Assembly (NCBI GenBank): GCA_013400115.1
Contig: VXBP01010266.1
Span: forward strand, 1,984,001-2,048,000
Direction of reading: 5' to 3'
Source of the DNA: Rhinopomastus cyanomelas
Taxonomy: Eukaryota; Chordata; Aves; Bucerotiformes; Rhinopomastidae
Length of the DNA stretch: 64,000 bases
The translations under genes were made by a program, and so were the position numbers. Below are positions 1 to 10,503 of the stretch, in pieces. Position 1 is the first letter of the stretch; every line of letters starts with the position of its first letter. The notes under the pieces were generated by a model, which was not told where the DNA came from, ran no database searches, and saw only the letters and a program-made list of their open reading frames with translations.

Positions 1-616
1 CAGAGCCCTCGGAAGCAAATGATGCCAGAGGACCAGAAGCAGGGACAGCTGGTTCAGCAGCTTCCCTACCATATGCTGATCACACCATGCCAGAGCAGAC
101 AGCACTGGAGCAATTTTGGCCCCCTCTTGCCTTGTGACTCTGTGTATGTCCCCAGCACACACTTCTCATGTAAGGTGGGAAAGGGCTCTTTTGTTTGACT
201 TGACATGTGATGGGCACACATACAACAGGCCTTCTTAAAACTGCAGTGAGTTTAAACCATCTGTTGCCCTTTCTTGGGGGGTCTTCAATGCCTAAATGAT
301 GCTTGAACCATTTATAACAGTGTTTCTGTTTCTTGCTGTAAAGAGCTTTGCTACCACTTTCTCCTTCTCTTCATGAAATCTCAACTAGTGACATCTTTTC
401 TGTTTTTTTTCCCCCACTCTCTTCCTTGCCATTTCTGACTCTCTTTCACTCATCATCCCCCGTTGTGCTGCATTAGTGAGGCATGCCTTGGGACATCAAA
501 TGGTGTGCTCTGTGAAGATGTACCCTATTCCCCAGGGGTGCATTTAACCACTCCCCTCTCACTGGTTTGCATGTGGTAGCAGATAGTCACTAGATGATAA
601 AAAGTCTGTGAGCTAA
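1..616. other. Upstream non-coding sequence
   Basis: Nothing recognised. It is AT-leaning, with no convincing exon or repeat. Confidence 0.6.
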
Positions 617-866
617 GGAAGACCCTGAGAATTACCAGCCTGTCAGCCTCATCTCTGTGCCTGGAAAGAGCATGGAACACGTGTGAAATCTCCACACATT
701 TTTCCTGGATTTCCTTCCCAGGCTTCCAGCAGGGCAAGGTGGACAACTAGACTTTGTTGTAGGAAGCCAGGACCTGCAAAGGGAGTGTATCTTGGATATG
801 TATGTTTGGACTTGACCATTTCAAAGGTCTTTTCCAAACCTAAATGGTTCTATGAGTTCTGTGATT
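617..866 (+). mobile_element. CR1 fragment (ORF2 piece plus 3' end)
   Basis: It begins with a reverse-transcriptase-region piece (frame reading DPENYQPVSLISVPGKSME). After an internal loss it ends TTTTCCAAACCTAAATGGTTCTATGA. It is diverged, so an older copy. Confidence 0.7.
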
Positions 867-1417
867 TTTCTGGGCTAATGTAGTTCTGTGATATGTGTGT
901 GGCACCAGTGCTTGAGCCTTTTGAAAGACAACAGCAACTTGGTGCACTCCTGGCCAGCTAGTTTCCTTATCAGCCCTACCAGGACATTTCCTGGAGTTCT
1001 CCTGAAGAGGCAATCCAGCACGAAAGAAACGCTCTTTAAAAGCTTTCTGCCTTCCCAGGCTTTTGTGTTCTGATCTCTAAAAACCATTACTTTGCAGACT
1101 GCTGTGACAGCTGTGTGAAACTTCAAGTGTCTTCGAGTTAGGAGTTTTAGATCTGACCCTTCGCCTCTCCTGGGTCCTCATTGTGTGATGTGACATCTTT
1201 CTCATGTAAAGTAATTTGCCACAAACTGGAAACTAAGAGGTTCCGTTTAATCACCATTTAGCTTTTGCTGCTTGTTTTTCCAACTGAAGAAAATCACCTT
1301 GTGGAGCTCTCATACACAGCCTTTGTTTCCAGCTTTTCAGGACCGAGGAATCAGAATTAAAGCAGTGATGTTCAGGAGAGTGTGAAAGCCTTCAGGGAGC
1401 CTCAGTCCGCCAGATAA

Positions 1418-1478
1418 TCACAGAATGGCAGGTGTTGAAAAGGACCCCTGGGGATCATCTAGTCCTACACCCCCGCTA
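1418..1478 (-). mobile_element. CR1 3'-end fragment
   Basis: Begins ATCACAGAATGGCAGG and continues GGGGATCATCTAGTCCTAC, a reversed CR1 tail next to the CpG island. Confidence 0.65.
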
Positions 1479-1489
1479 CAGGATGTGTG

Positions 1490-2173
1490 CAGGGCGCGGC
1501 GGGGCGGCGGCTCTGCCCACAGCGTTGCCCCGGGCCTCACCCCTCGCCCGGCAGCCGGTGTCGCTGGGGCTGTGCCGGAGCCTCCCAGCCCCGCCCGGCC
1601 TCCTCCCGCATCACGGATCGCGGGGCGGCGAGCGCGGCCGGCAGCTGGATGGCGGCGCCGGGAGCCCGCCCGGCCGGGAGGAGCTGAATCGGCGGCCCCG
1701 CCGGGCTCCGTGCGGGGTCCGGTTGAGCGCCCGCGGCCGCGTCTCCGTCTCCTCGCTGCGCACAGCGGCGCCGGTGCGGGCTCCCAACTTTGCTCGGCGT
1801 GGCGAGCAATGTGCCCGGGCTCCGCTCTGACGTCTTGATCCTCTCCGAGAACTTAACAGGATCGCAAAGCCCTGGAGCGGCTTTTCCCCGTGAGCCGGGC
1901 TTAGGCGGGCGGGCTCCGGCCGTTAATCAGCCCGTGCCGGGCCGAGGGGCGGCCGCGGCGGGCCCATCCCTGCCCAGCCCAGCCGCCCCCGCCGGGCCGG
2001 GCCGGGCCGCCCCTCCCGGAGCGCAAGAGCGGTTGCCGAGGCTTCCCGGAGCCGGAGCGGAATCGCCCCATCGTTGCTTGTCCAGCGATAACGGCCTCGA
2101 AGCGCCTGTGTGCGGGCAGGGTGACAGACCTACAGGCAGGAGTTTCGGATGCTGCGAAGGAAAGCGCGGACAG
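1490..2173 (+). promoter_or_regulatory. CpG island with splice donor; candidate CNGA3 promoter and 5' UTR exon
   Basis: This stretch is strongly GC-rich and dense in CpG, unlike its AT-rich surroundings. It contains GC-box-like GGGCGG motifs and a CRE-like TGACGTCT (1828-1835). It ends in a good donor, GGACAG|GTGAGTCC (exon end 2173). The first coding exon of CNGA3 has a spliced acceptor and must pair with an upstream exon, and this is the only obvious candidate. No transcription start is visible. It could instead serve an unseen upstream or divergent gene. Confidence 0.5.
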
Positions 2174-2235
2174 GTGAGTCCGAAAGAGGAGGCGGGTTGA
2201 GCATCCGGTTCCGTTATCCAGAGGGAGAGGGCTCA

Positions 2236-2393
2236 AGCCCAGGGAAGTGCTTGGACTCACCGTCTCTGGAGGTGTCCAAAACACGTGTAGATGCAGCATC
2301 TGGGGATGTGGTTTAGTGGGCATGGAGGCGCTGGGTTGAAGGCTGGACTTGTTGATCTTAGGGCTGTTCTCCAACTTTAGTGATTCTATGTCT
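2236..2393 (+). mobile_element. CR1 3'-end fragment, older subfamily
   Basis: Contains GTGGTTTAGTGGGCATGG and GCTGGGTTGAAGGCTGGACT, and ends AGTGATTCTATG. It lies just downstream of the CpG-island donor. Confidence 0.75.
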
Positions 2394-4179
2394 TGCATCT
2401 GGCTGTAGTCCTAAACCTTCACCCCAAAGCATTGAAGGGAAACTTAATTTACAAGCTTTTAAAAAGAAATGTTGTCAGAAAAGTGCAAATTTGATTGCTT
2501 GACACACAGAGATCTGTGCATCCCCAGTTTAAACAGAGTCAGGAGAAAAATATGTGCAGAAGCAGAGCTGAGAGGATTTGCCCAACTCCTGTGACTGAGG
2601 CTGGGTTTTAACCTGGTATGAGCCATGTTTCTCAGAACTCCTCAGGTGTCTGGTGCTTTTGGTACGAGCATGAGGTTGTTGAACACTATGTGAAGAAATG
2701 TATTGCAAACACAGCTAGCACAGTGAAAGGAAATAACTTTGCCAGGTGTTCCTGGTGCTCCTGCTATACAACATGCTTTGCAAAACTTGGGTAGTGTGAC
2801 CCCGTGTGCCTGAGGATGCGCAAGGTACAATACCCTGATCAGTGGTTTCCTTTCGTGTACAGGCCACTCGTTGGCTAAGAGGGAAAAGCCAAAAGAGGCC
2901 AAGGGAAAATTACAGGAAAGTTTCTTTCAGTCTTGGAAGAGCTGATACTAAATGTTGGGGCTGGTTAGCAGCAGACACTTTTTGCTGTATTTTGTATTCC
3001 AGTTTCAGAGTCTGCTCAAGTAGTCAGATGTCTGGTGTTTAAAATCTGTAATTTTCAGTGTTGCGACTGGGTAAGTTTTGTTTTCAGATGTCAGCACTTC
3101 TGAAACAGCATAACTTTGCCTTCAGTCACCATAGTTGGGCGGTGGGGTTTTTTTCCTGGGATATTTTTGATGTTGTTTTCTTTCAAACTATCTGATTAGC
3201 AAAATACAAGTTATAATGAGATTGTCAAGATGTCCAATCAGTGAGAGTAATCAAGGCAGGCAAGCGGTGAACTACTTGAGGGAAGAACACATCAGGTTAA
3301 AAAATTTAGACAACCACCCCTCCATGTCAGCATCTCTCAGCTTTGCCTTCTGTGTACCTCTGCACATCCCAGCCTGTGTCATCCAATTTGCACCCGAGCT
3401 CTGTCATCTCAGTTCAGCACGTTCCTTCCCTGGTGTTGCCATCTCTATTCATTAGTGTCTCTTAAATCCTCTCCAGTCCAATGGCTTGTTACCGCATGTG
3501 AAACGTGACACAAATCACCTCTCGGGTGTTTTCCTCCCCCAGCCAAATGGTGTGGCTGTGATAGTTCACATCAAGTGAGCAGGGACAGACTTTGAATGGC
3601 TAGCACGCACGTGTGTGAATATAGATACATAAAAATATCTATATTTATATACATTTATGATTTTAGTGCATACTTGTTGAGAAATGTGATCCTGTTGGGC
3701 TTAGGCTTTATTCATGGCCTTGCTGTGTTCACTTTTGAGTTACCTTGGCAAGTGAATGCACTGACATGGATGGTGGCAGAACTGGTACACGTTAGACCGG
3801 GGTTACTGAACCCTCTCACAGAGTTTAACTCGCTGCCCTATGGAAACATGGAGACCTACGTCGTGTTAACTCATATGAGCAACAGAAACAACGTGATGTG
3901 ACTTGGTTGTCCAGTGAACTGTAAGTTGTAATTGAAAGTGTGTTAACTTACCCCAGCATGTTCAATATACACAGCTAGTTTCTCCTGAACAGTTTCCAGT
4001 CTGAAAAAACAATACTCTCATAGAAAACACTCTGCAGAAAGAACTGAGTAAGTCTTAGAAAGCTGAACAGTGTTATGAATCATTCATAGATATAGAATGG
4101 AAACTCAGCCCAAATAATTCAGCTTATTTAAATGAGATTCTGTTGTTACAACGGCATGTCAGGGACTAAACCATCAAAT

Positions 4180-4263
4180 GACTTGGTCTAGGTAATCCTG
4201 CTCTGGCAGGGGGATTGGACTAGATGTCTTTTGAGGTCCCTTCCAATCCCTAATGATTCTATG
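4180..4263 (+). mobile_element. CR1 3' end
   Basis: Runs from GACTTGGTCTAGGTAATCC to CCAATCCCTAATGATTCTAT. It is a young-looking copy, strongly 5'-truncated. Confidence 0.85.
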
Positions 4264-4326
4264 AAATGGATCAAGGATAGGCATATGCTTTTAATGTTGA
4301 AAATACACATTATACATGTAGGAGTG

Positions 4327-4560
4327 TGAGCTGGAACATAGGAGGTTCCACATCAATATGAGAAGGAACTTCTTCCTAGTGAGGGTGGCAAACCACTGGA
4401 ACAGGCTGCCCAGGGAGGTTGTGGAGTCTCCTTCACTGGAGATGTTCAAGGCCCACCTGGATGTGTTCCTGTGTGACTTGGTGTAGGTGATGCTGCTGTG
4501 TCAGGGGGATTGGACTGGATGCTCTTTCGAGGTCCCTTCCAATCCCTAATGATTCTGTGA
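4327..4560 (+). mobile_element. CR1 3' end
   Basis: Begins GAGCTGGAACATAGGAGG, contains the GGAACAGGCTGCCCAGGGAG-type 3' segment, and ends CCCTAATGATTCTGTGA. Confidence 0.88.
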
Positions 4561-5561
4561 TCGAGTGTGCCGTGTTCTGTGCAGGGTCTGCACGCCCGAA
4601 TGTACCTGTGAGAGGCAGCGTGATCGACAGGTCTTTAATACTGGGGTTACTGCGTATGAACTATGTGCTTTTCCAGGAGACATCAGTGCCCGCAGGCTAA
4701 ACACAACGTGAAACGATGTAGTAGAGAGTAACAAAATTTGAGAAGTGTACTTTTAAAAGAGATTTCAGAATTGTTGCTTTAAACTTCTGTGCAATGATCC
4801 AAGGGGTGAAGGCGCTGCAGCTCACGTAGTTTTTTCCAACCCCTTGGCTTTATCCAGCAACCTTTGTACAAAGCTGATTTCCATGAGTGTGCCAGAGTTA
4901 AATCTGCATGTTAAATTTACAAACCCCCAAATCAGTGAAGGAAAAAAGTTGCACAGAGTTGTTTAATCATCCGATGTCCAGTCTTGGAAGTTCATTTGCT
5001 GCCTGTGCTGACTGGTACCTCAGAGCTGCAGGTTGTCACATGTAACGTACTCAAGGTACATGATGTACAGCTGAACTACAACTATTACCAAGTGATGTAA
5101 CAAGGATCAGGTAGGTGGAGGTCAAATCCCAAAATAAATCCCAAAGACTTACCAGGGTTGAACCTGAGAAGCTGTGTGAGGATTTGGAATGTGTCTTAAC
5201 TAAAATGATGTAAGTGATCTGTACAGCTTATCGCTGCTTCCACTGCAATAAGTAGAATGCTGCTGAAGCATTTGAGAACAACAGTATATTATCCACCACA
5301 CAGATAAACAAGATCTGTTATAAAGTCACAGGTAAAGTCACCTTTTTGTGAGTGATGCATAGTTCACTTTGAAAAACTTCTAAAAGTCTCCTATTTTCTG
5401 TCTGTAGTCCTTTTAATCTAAATTAAGGAAGAAAGAATAGTAAGCAGTGATATAAACAGGTTGGTCTGCCATCATTACTTGATAAACAACGACATTTATT
5501 TCATATCAAAAATACTGATATTTGTTTGGTTAAAACATCTGAATTAAGTTGGGGTGAGTTA

Positions 5562-5795
5562 CAGAATCACAGAATAACTCTGGTTGGAAAAGACCCCTGG
5601 GATCCTCGAGTCCAGCCATCTACCCTACCTTACAAGTTCACCCCTAAATGACATCCCTTAACACCTCGTCCAAACGATCTTTAAACACAGCTAGGGATGG
5701 CAACTCAACCACCTCCTTGGGAAGCAACCACCTCCATTGTTCCTGATGTTCTGCCTGCCTTCTGTAGGAAATCCACTGCAGCCTCTAGTTCTGAG
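5562..5795 (-). mobile_element. Old CR1 fragment
   Basis: Begins CAGAATCACAGAATAACTC and continues with GAGTCCAGCCATC and AAACACAGCTAGGGATGG. It is a diverged reverse-orientation CR1 tail. Confidence 0.7.
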
Positions 5796-5987
5796 TCTTT
5801 AATATTATAATGATCTAGTGTTAAGTAGAACCTGATTTTCAAAATCAGGAAATTTTTATGTGAATCTGAAGTTTTCCTATGTTACTTGAATCCGTATTTG
5901 TTGTCAGAGAACTTTTTGTCATGTCAGAACAGCTCTGTTATACCAGAGAGTGCATGTAAAATAATTGGACACAAAACATCACTTGCT

Positions 5988-6535
5988 GTTAAATCCTGGG
6001 CAGGGAGAAATGTAATGAACTGTAACAAGGGCAAGTCTAGAGTCAGGCGTCTGGGCAAGAACAACCCCAGGTAGCAGTATGGGTTGGGGACTGACTAGTT
6101 GGAGAGCAGTGTAGGAGAAAGGGACCTGGGGGTCCTGGTGAACAGCAGGATGACCAAGAGCCAACAGTGTGCTCTTGTGGCCAAGAAGGCCAAAGGCATC
6201 CTGAGGTGGATCAGAATGGGAGTGGTTAATAGAGAGAGAGAGAGGTTGTCCTCCCATTCTGCTCTGCCCTTGTGAGACTGCATCTGGAGTATTGTGTCCA
6301 GTTCTGGGCCTCTCAGTTCAAGAAGGACATAGAGCTGCTGGAGGGAGTACAGTGTAGGGTAACGAGGATGATGAAGGAGGTGGAAAACCTCCGTGATGAG
6401 GAGAGGCTGAGGGAGCTGAGTCTCTTGAGCTTGGAGAAGAGGAGACTGAGGGGTGACCTCATTAATGTCTAGAAATATGTGAAGGATGGGTGTCAGGAGG
6501 ATGGAACCCGGCTATTCTCATTGTCTACTACTCTA
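5988..6535 (+). mobile_element. CR1 fragment with end of ORF2
   Basis: Carries the 3' part of CR1 ORF2 (frames reading LEYCVQFWASQFKKDIELLE and RLRELSLLSLEKRRLRGDL), broken by stops. It stops short of the usual 3' terminus, so it is truncated at both ends. Confidence 0.88.
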
Positions 6536-7042
6536 ACAACTATGGTTTTAAATACAGTGCTGAGCTCTCATCAGCTCTTAAAGCCACTTTAGAAGCACCA
6601 GCTTCTAGCGGTAGTAGATCCTGCTGGTGGAGTCTTACACCTCTGCAGCATTTTCCTGCTGGCTGACTCCTGATACCTCCACGCTCATAGCTGCTCCCTA
6701 GTCAGTTGCTTACCAGATTTTGGATCCAGTTTTGAAATTATGTTCTCCCCCTATGCACATTTATCATCTTTGAGATTTAGAAGGAACGACTGTTCCTCCT
6801 TGAGCCAGTGATTTGTCAGAATCCTATGTGCTTCATGCAGGACCAAACCTTGTTGCTTCACGAGGGCTCACTGTCTGCACTGTACCCATATAACTGCAGT
6901 GTTTATTCCTACCAGTACTGGTTTTTGTGTGTGTCTCTCTCTCCACAACAGCAGGTCACACATGAACATTCCTTCATCCATTCTCCCTACCTGCTTCCAA
7001 AATATATTGATGTATTTTATTGATTAAAGTAAGGCTGCATTT

Positions 7043-7088
7043 CACAGAATCACAGAACATTAGGGATTGGAAGGGACCTCGAAAGATT
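7043..7088 (-). mobile_element. CR1 3'-terminal remnant
   Basis: TCACAGAACATTAGGGATTG followed by GAAGGGACCTCGAAAGAT: only the last bases of a reversed copy. Confidence 0.75.
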
Positions 7089-8027
7089 TCTGAGAATGTT
7101 TCCCTTCCTCCTTTTCTCCAGTCTGGTGATGAATGAGAGTTCAAACCACGCTGTATATTCATTTTTGATTATACAGCTGAAATTAAGAGCTCTGAAATGA
7201 CATATTTTTATTGTATAGCTTTTTATTCTTTGCTTTTCTAGGGTGAGCAAGCCTCATTTTAATTTCCTTTTTCTACGTCCTTAAGTCATTCTTGCCACGC
7301 TTTTATTCTGCAGCATCTTTCTGATTAAAAGAAGGGCTAGTAATGTTCCAGATGGGTCTGTGCTGTTGTTTCATGGATTGGTTTTAGTGTTGTGTCATTA
7401 ACACTTTCCACGTGTACATCCCCAGCTGTTGTGTTAGTAAACACAAGTCTGCACTGGGCTGTAGCTGTATGGACAACATGTGGTTAATGTGGCAGAGTGT
7501 AAGGCAGCAGTTAGCATGCTCTTCACCTCTGTTAATCATTTCACTTTGCCTACAGTGCAGACCACTTGCTATCACATTGAGAAATTGATCCAGTTGATGC
7601 AGGTCATCCTGAAGTTCCTTGCATTCCTGTCTTTCTCCTGCTTGTGGTACTTCATGTCATCCCGAGACCTCCATGTCTCACTGCTCTTTGTTTTAGCAAC
7701 AGCAATGAGAGGTTTTCCTAAGGAATCCTGAAGAATATTGTTCTTAAACTTTTGCCATGGTGAAGGTGACCGTTTACTGTGATTCTTGCTTTCTGTCTTC
7801 TAGCTTTTCACCCCAAATGTTTGGTTTTGTATACCGTGACTTGCTTTATTTCTTTAGTGGCATAGCTTTTGGAAGCCTAAGCAAGGTATTCAGCTGTTGT
7901 GTGTGCTCAGTGTTCCACCAGCACACTGAAACAGAGATCTGAATATCTGCTTCCAGTAGCTATTAGTAGTGTTGTCTAATTCCAGACTCTTAGTATCTAA
8001 CATCTGGGGAAGCCATTTCATAGCTCG

Positions 8028-8085
8028 AATAGAATCACATAGAATCAGTGAGGTTGGGAGAGACCTCCAAGATCATCCATGTCTG
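8028..8085 (-). mobile_element. CR1 3'-terminal remnant
   Basis: AGAATCAGTGAGGTTGGGAG followed by AGACCTCCAAGATCATCCA is a reversed CR1 tail of a different subfamily. Confidence 0.65.
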
Positions 8086-9048
8086 TTTGAAATGTACAGA
8101 AACACCATACTTAGTGTTTTCTAACCAGAATGTCAGGTGCTGATGCAGAACTGGCAGGTCTGGGAATCCATGTGTCACACCTCCAGCATTTGAAATCTAG
8201 AAGGGTATTGCTCACTGCTCTCCAGGTTCAGGAGCAATGTGTCTTTCCAGTGAGGTACTACATCATCCCTAGACTTCAGAAGGTTTTATTTTCTCAGACT
8301 TTTATTGTTTTGACAGAGTTGTTAGTTTTGTGGGGGATTATAAACCAGGTGCCCACTGTTTAAGAACTGCTGTAGATAGATCTGATTGTGAATCACCAGA
8401 ACTAACAAGAGGGTTATTGTTGTGTTAGGTGGCACAAGTAGTCAAGAGCTTAATTTTGTGCTGGAAATAAATCCTTAGAGAAAAGTTTATGATTTGTTCG
8501 TTATGAGTCATTCTTTTCCCTCAGGCTTTTAAAACCTTGAACTAGAATAAATCAGAAGTTTAATGGCAGTATGTGGGGAATAAATGACACTGTTCAGTGG
8601 AAGAGAGACAACTCTTCCCTCCCTCCTGCAGTGTGATAGGGATTTCTGCAATGATTTTAAACAGTAAAATTATTTGATTGAGCTTTAAAGGAGAGCAGCA
8701 AAATCAAAGCAGCTCATTCACACCTTTTTCCTCTGAAAAGTTATCTTCTGTGAGATTTGTTCCAGCTCAAAGCAGTGGTAATTAAATAGGAAGCAAGAGC
8801 AACTATTGGTAGGAAGAACCAGTTTGCTACGGTGCCTTCCTTTCTGTATGTGCGTGACGCTTGTCTGCAGGAAATGTGCTGCTGTGACACCCTGGCTGCT
8901 GCCTTGTAGCCTCCTGGTGTGACTTCACAAGCTTTGGAACCTGGGCAGTGAGACAGGGTGGAAGGTGTAGGCAACTTCTGCGGAGTCTGGTGAGCTGAAC
9001 TTCGAAGAGATCAGTAACAACAGAAGGAGAAGCACTCTCTTCTTACGT

Positions 9049-9127
9049 TGATCCTGCTGTGGCAGGGGGATTGGACTAGATGATCTTTCGAGGTCCCTTC
9101 CAATCCCTAATGATTCTATGACTCTAT
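9049..9127 (+). mobile_element. CR1 3' end
   Basis: GATCCTGCTGTGGCAGGGGG … CCCTAATGATTCTATGACTC. A very short, well-preserved 5'-truncated copy. Confidence 0.85.
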
Positions 9128-9534
9128 GTTCAACTTAATAAATGAGAAATGAGAATTAGCTGTTATGGCAAAATAAATGTTCTAATCCCCAAAGCACTAC
9201 TGCCTGTCATCTGTCTAATTCTGTGTTACAAAGGACATAGTTGAAGCAGTGACTGTAGCTGAAAAAATATTTATGGGAACATTGCCCAGACATGAGATAT
9301 TTTTGGTGTCAAACCTATTTTGAAAACAGTTCATTTGACTGGTTAATTTATTAATAGCATTAATAATGTTTGTCTCACAAGGCTGAGTCACTTAAAAATA
9401 AATATTTGTTGCTGTTCATGATAGATAGACATTAATCTGCATAAATAATTTGGGAGGTGTTTTTTGAACAGGTAAAATGGGTTTGTTTTGTGAGATTACT
9501 CCAGTTGTATATAGGTACGTTTTTAGCATCTTAA

Positions 9535-9841
9535 AATCACAGAATCATTCAGGTTGGAAGAGACCCTTGGGACCATTGAGTCCAGCCATCAACCCTACTC
9601 TACAAGTTCATCCCTAAACTTATCTATCTGCATGTAAAGAATTATTTCTGAGTGAGCATTCAAATCTGAGGTCAGACCGAAAGATCACAGTATCCAACTG
9701 TTAACTGAATTCTACCAGTTCCACCAATAAACCATGACCCTCCGCTCTGTATCTCCATGATTTTAAAGCACATCCAGGGATGGTGATTTAACCACCTTCC
9801 TGGGCAGCCTGTTCACATGCCTGATGACCCTTTCACTTAAG
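9535..9841 (-). mobile_element. Old CR1 fragment, broken
   Basis: The start reads AATCACAGAATCATTCAGG and GAGTCCAGCCATCAACCC. After about 100 diverged bases a second matching piece, CATCCAGGGATGGTGATTTA and CCTGGGCAGCCTGTTCAC, follows. Confidence 0.65.
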
Positions 9842-9883
9842 GTCAGACTTTATGAAAATCTTATTTTTCCATGTAACTCTTTT

Positions 9884-10045
9884 CATAGAATCATTAGGGA
9901 TTGGAAGGGATCTTGAAAGATCATCTAGTCCAGTCCCCCTGTCACAGCAGGATCACCTAGACCTAGTCACACAGGAACACATCCAGGTGGGTTTTAAATA
10001 TCTCCAGTGGAGGAGACTCCACAACTCCCCTGGGCAGCCAGTTTT
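9884..10045 (-). mobile_element. CR1 3' end
   Basis: TCATAGAATCATTAGGGATT … GGAGACTCCACAACTCCCCT. It is a well-preserved reversed copy, directly followed by a forward one. Confidence 0.85.
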
Positions 10046-10153
10046 CTCTGGACTTGATGAGGCTCTCAGCAACTTTATCCAGTTGAAGATCTCACTGCAG
10101 GGAAATTGGACTAAATGACCTTTGAAGGTCCTCACCAACCCAATGAATCTACA
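10046..10153 (+). mobile_element. CR1 3' end, different subfamily
   Basis: Ends GGAAATTGGACTAAATGACC and AACCCAATGAATCTACAG. Its 5' border with the reversed copy is uncertain. It lies about 220 bases upstream of the CNGA3 start exon. Confidence 0.6.
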
Positions 10154-10371
10154 GATTTTCCTTGTTACACTTTCACTAACACTTTTTTTTCTATCTAGTG
10201 CAAATAGATGAAGAAACAGGTATCACATCCTCTGTGCAAATATCACTGGCTATTGACATGGCTGAATTCGAATTTGCAGCTCTGTTTTAATAAGCAGCTC
10301 TCTTTAAATACTGAGCCCTTTTCTTTTGCAGCCTTCAAAAATGAGTTGTTTTTTTTTCTTCCCTGTTTCAG

Positions 10372-10503
10372 CTCTCATTTAGATGTTGATATGTGAAACA
10401 AAATGGCAAAAATCAACACCCAGCACTCCTACCCTGGTACTCACAGACTGTCGGTCAGAGCTACTGATGAAGACATCGAAAGGATCGGGAATGGCTACGT
10501 CAG
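10372..10503 (+). CDS. CNGA3: CNGA3 first coding exon (31-nt 5' UTR + start)
   Basis: A long T-rich tract ending TTTCAG lies just before 10372, so this exon is spliced to an upstream non-coding exon. The ATG at 10403-10405 has A at -3 and G at +4, a strong context. The coding part (10403-10503) encodes residues 1-33 plus two bases of codon 34, and the donor is GTAACG. Two other ATGs sit in the short leader: 10383 (out of frame, weak context) and 10391 (ATG directly followed by TGA). Confidence 0.93.

Larger units (their letters stand above)
2174..10371 (+). other. CNGA3: Putative CNGA3 first intron
   Basis: Apart from the CR1 copies listed separately, it holds no recognisable coding sequence. 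Its identity as an intron depends on the CpG-island donor at 2174 really joining the acceptor at 10371. Confidence 0.45.

Noticed and set aside
1425..2398. Long Pro/Ala/Arg-rich open frames on both strands in the CpG island
   Set aside because: GC-rich sequence lacks stop codons in most frames; composition is low-complexity and no frame continues into a known exon.
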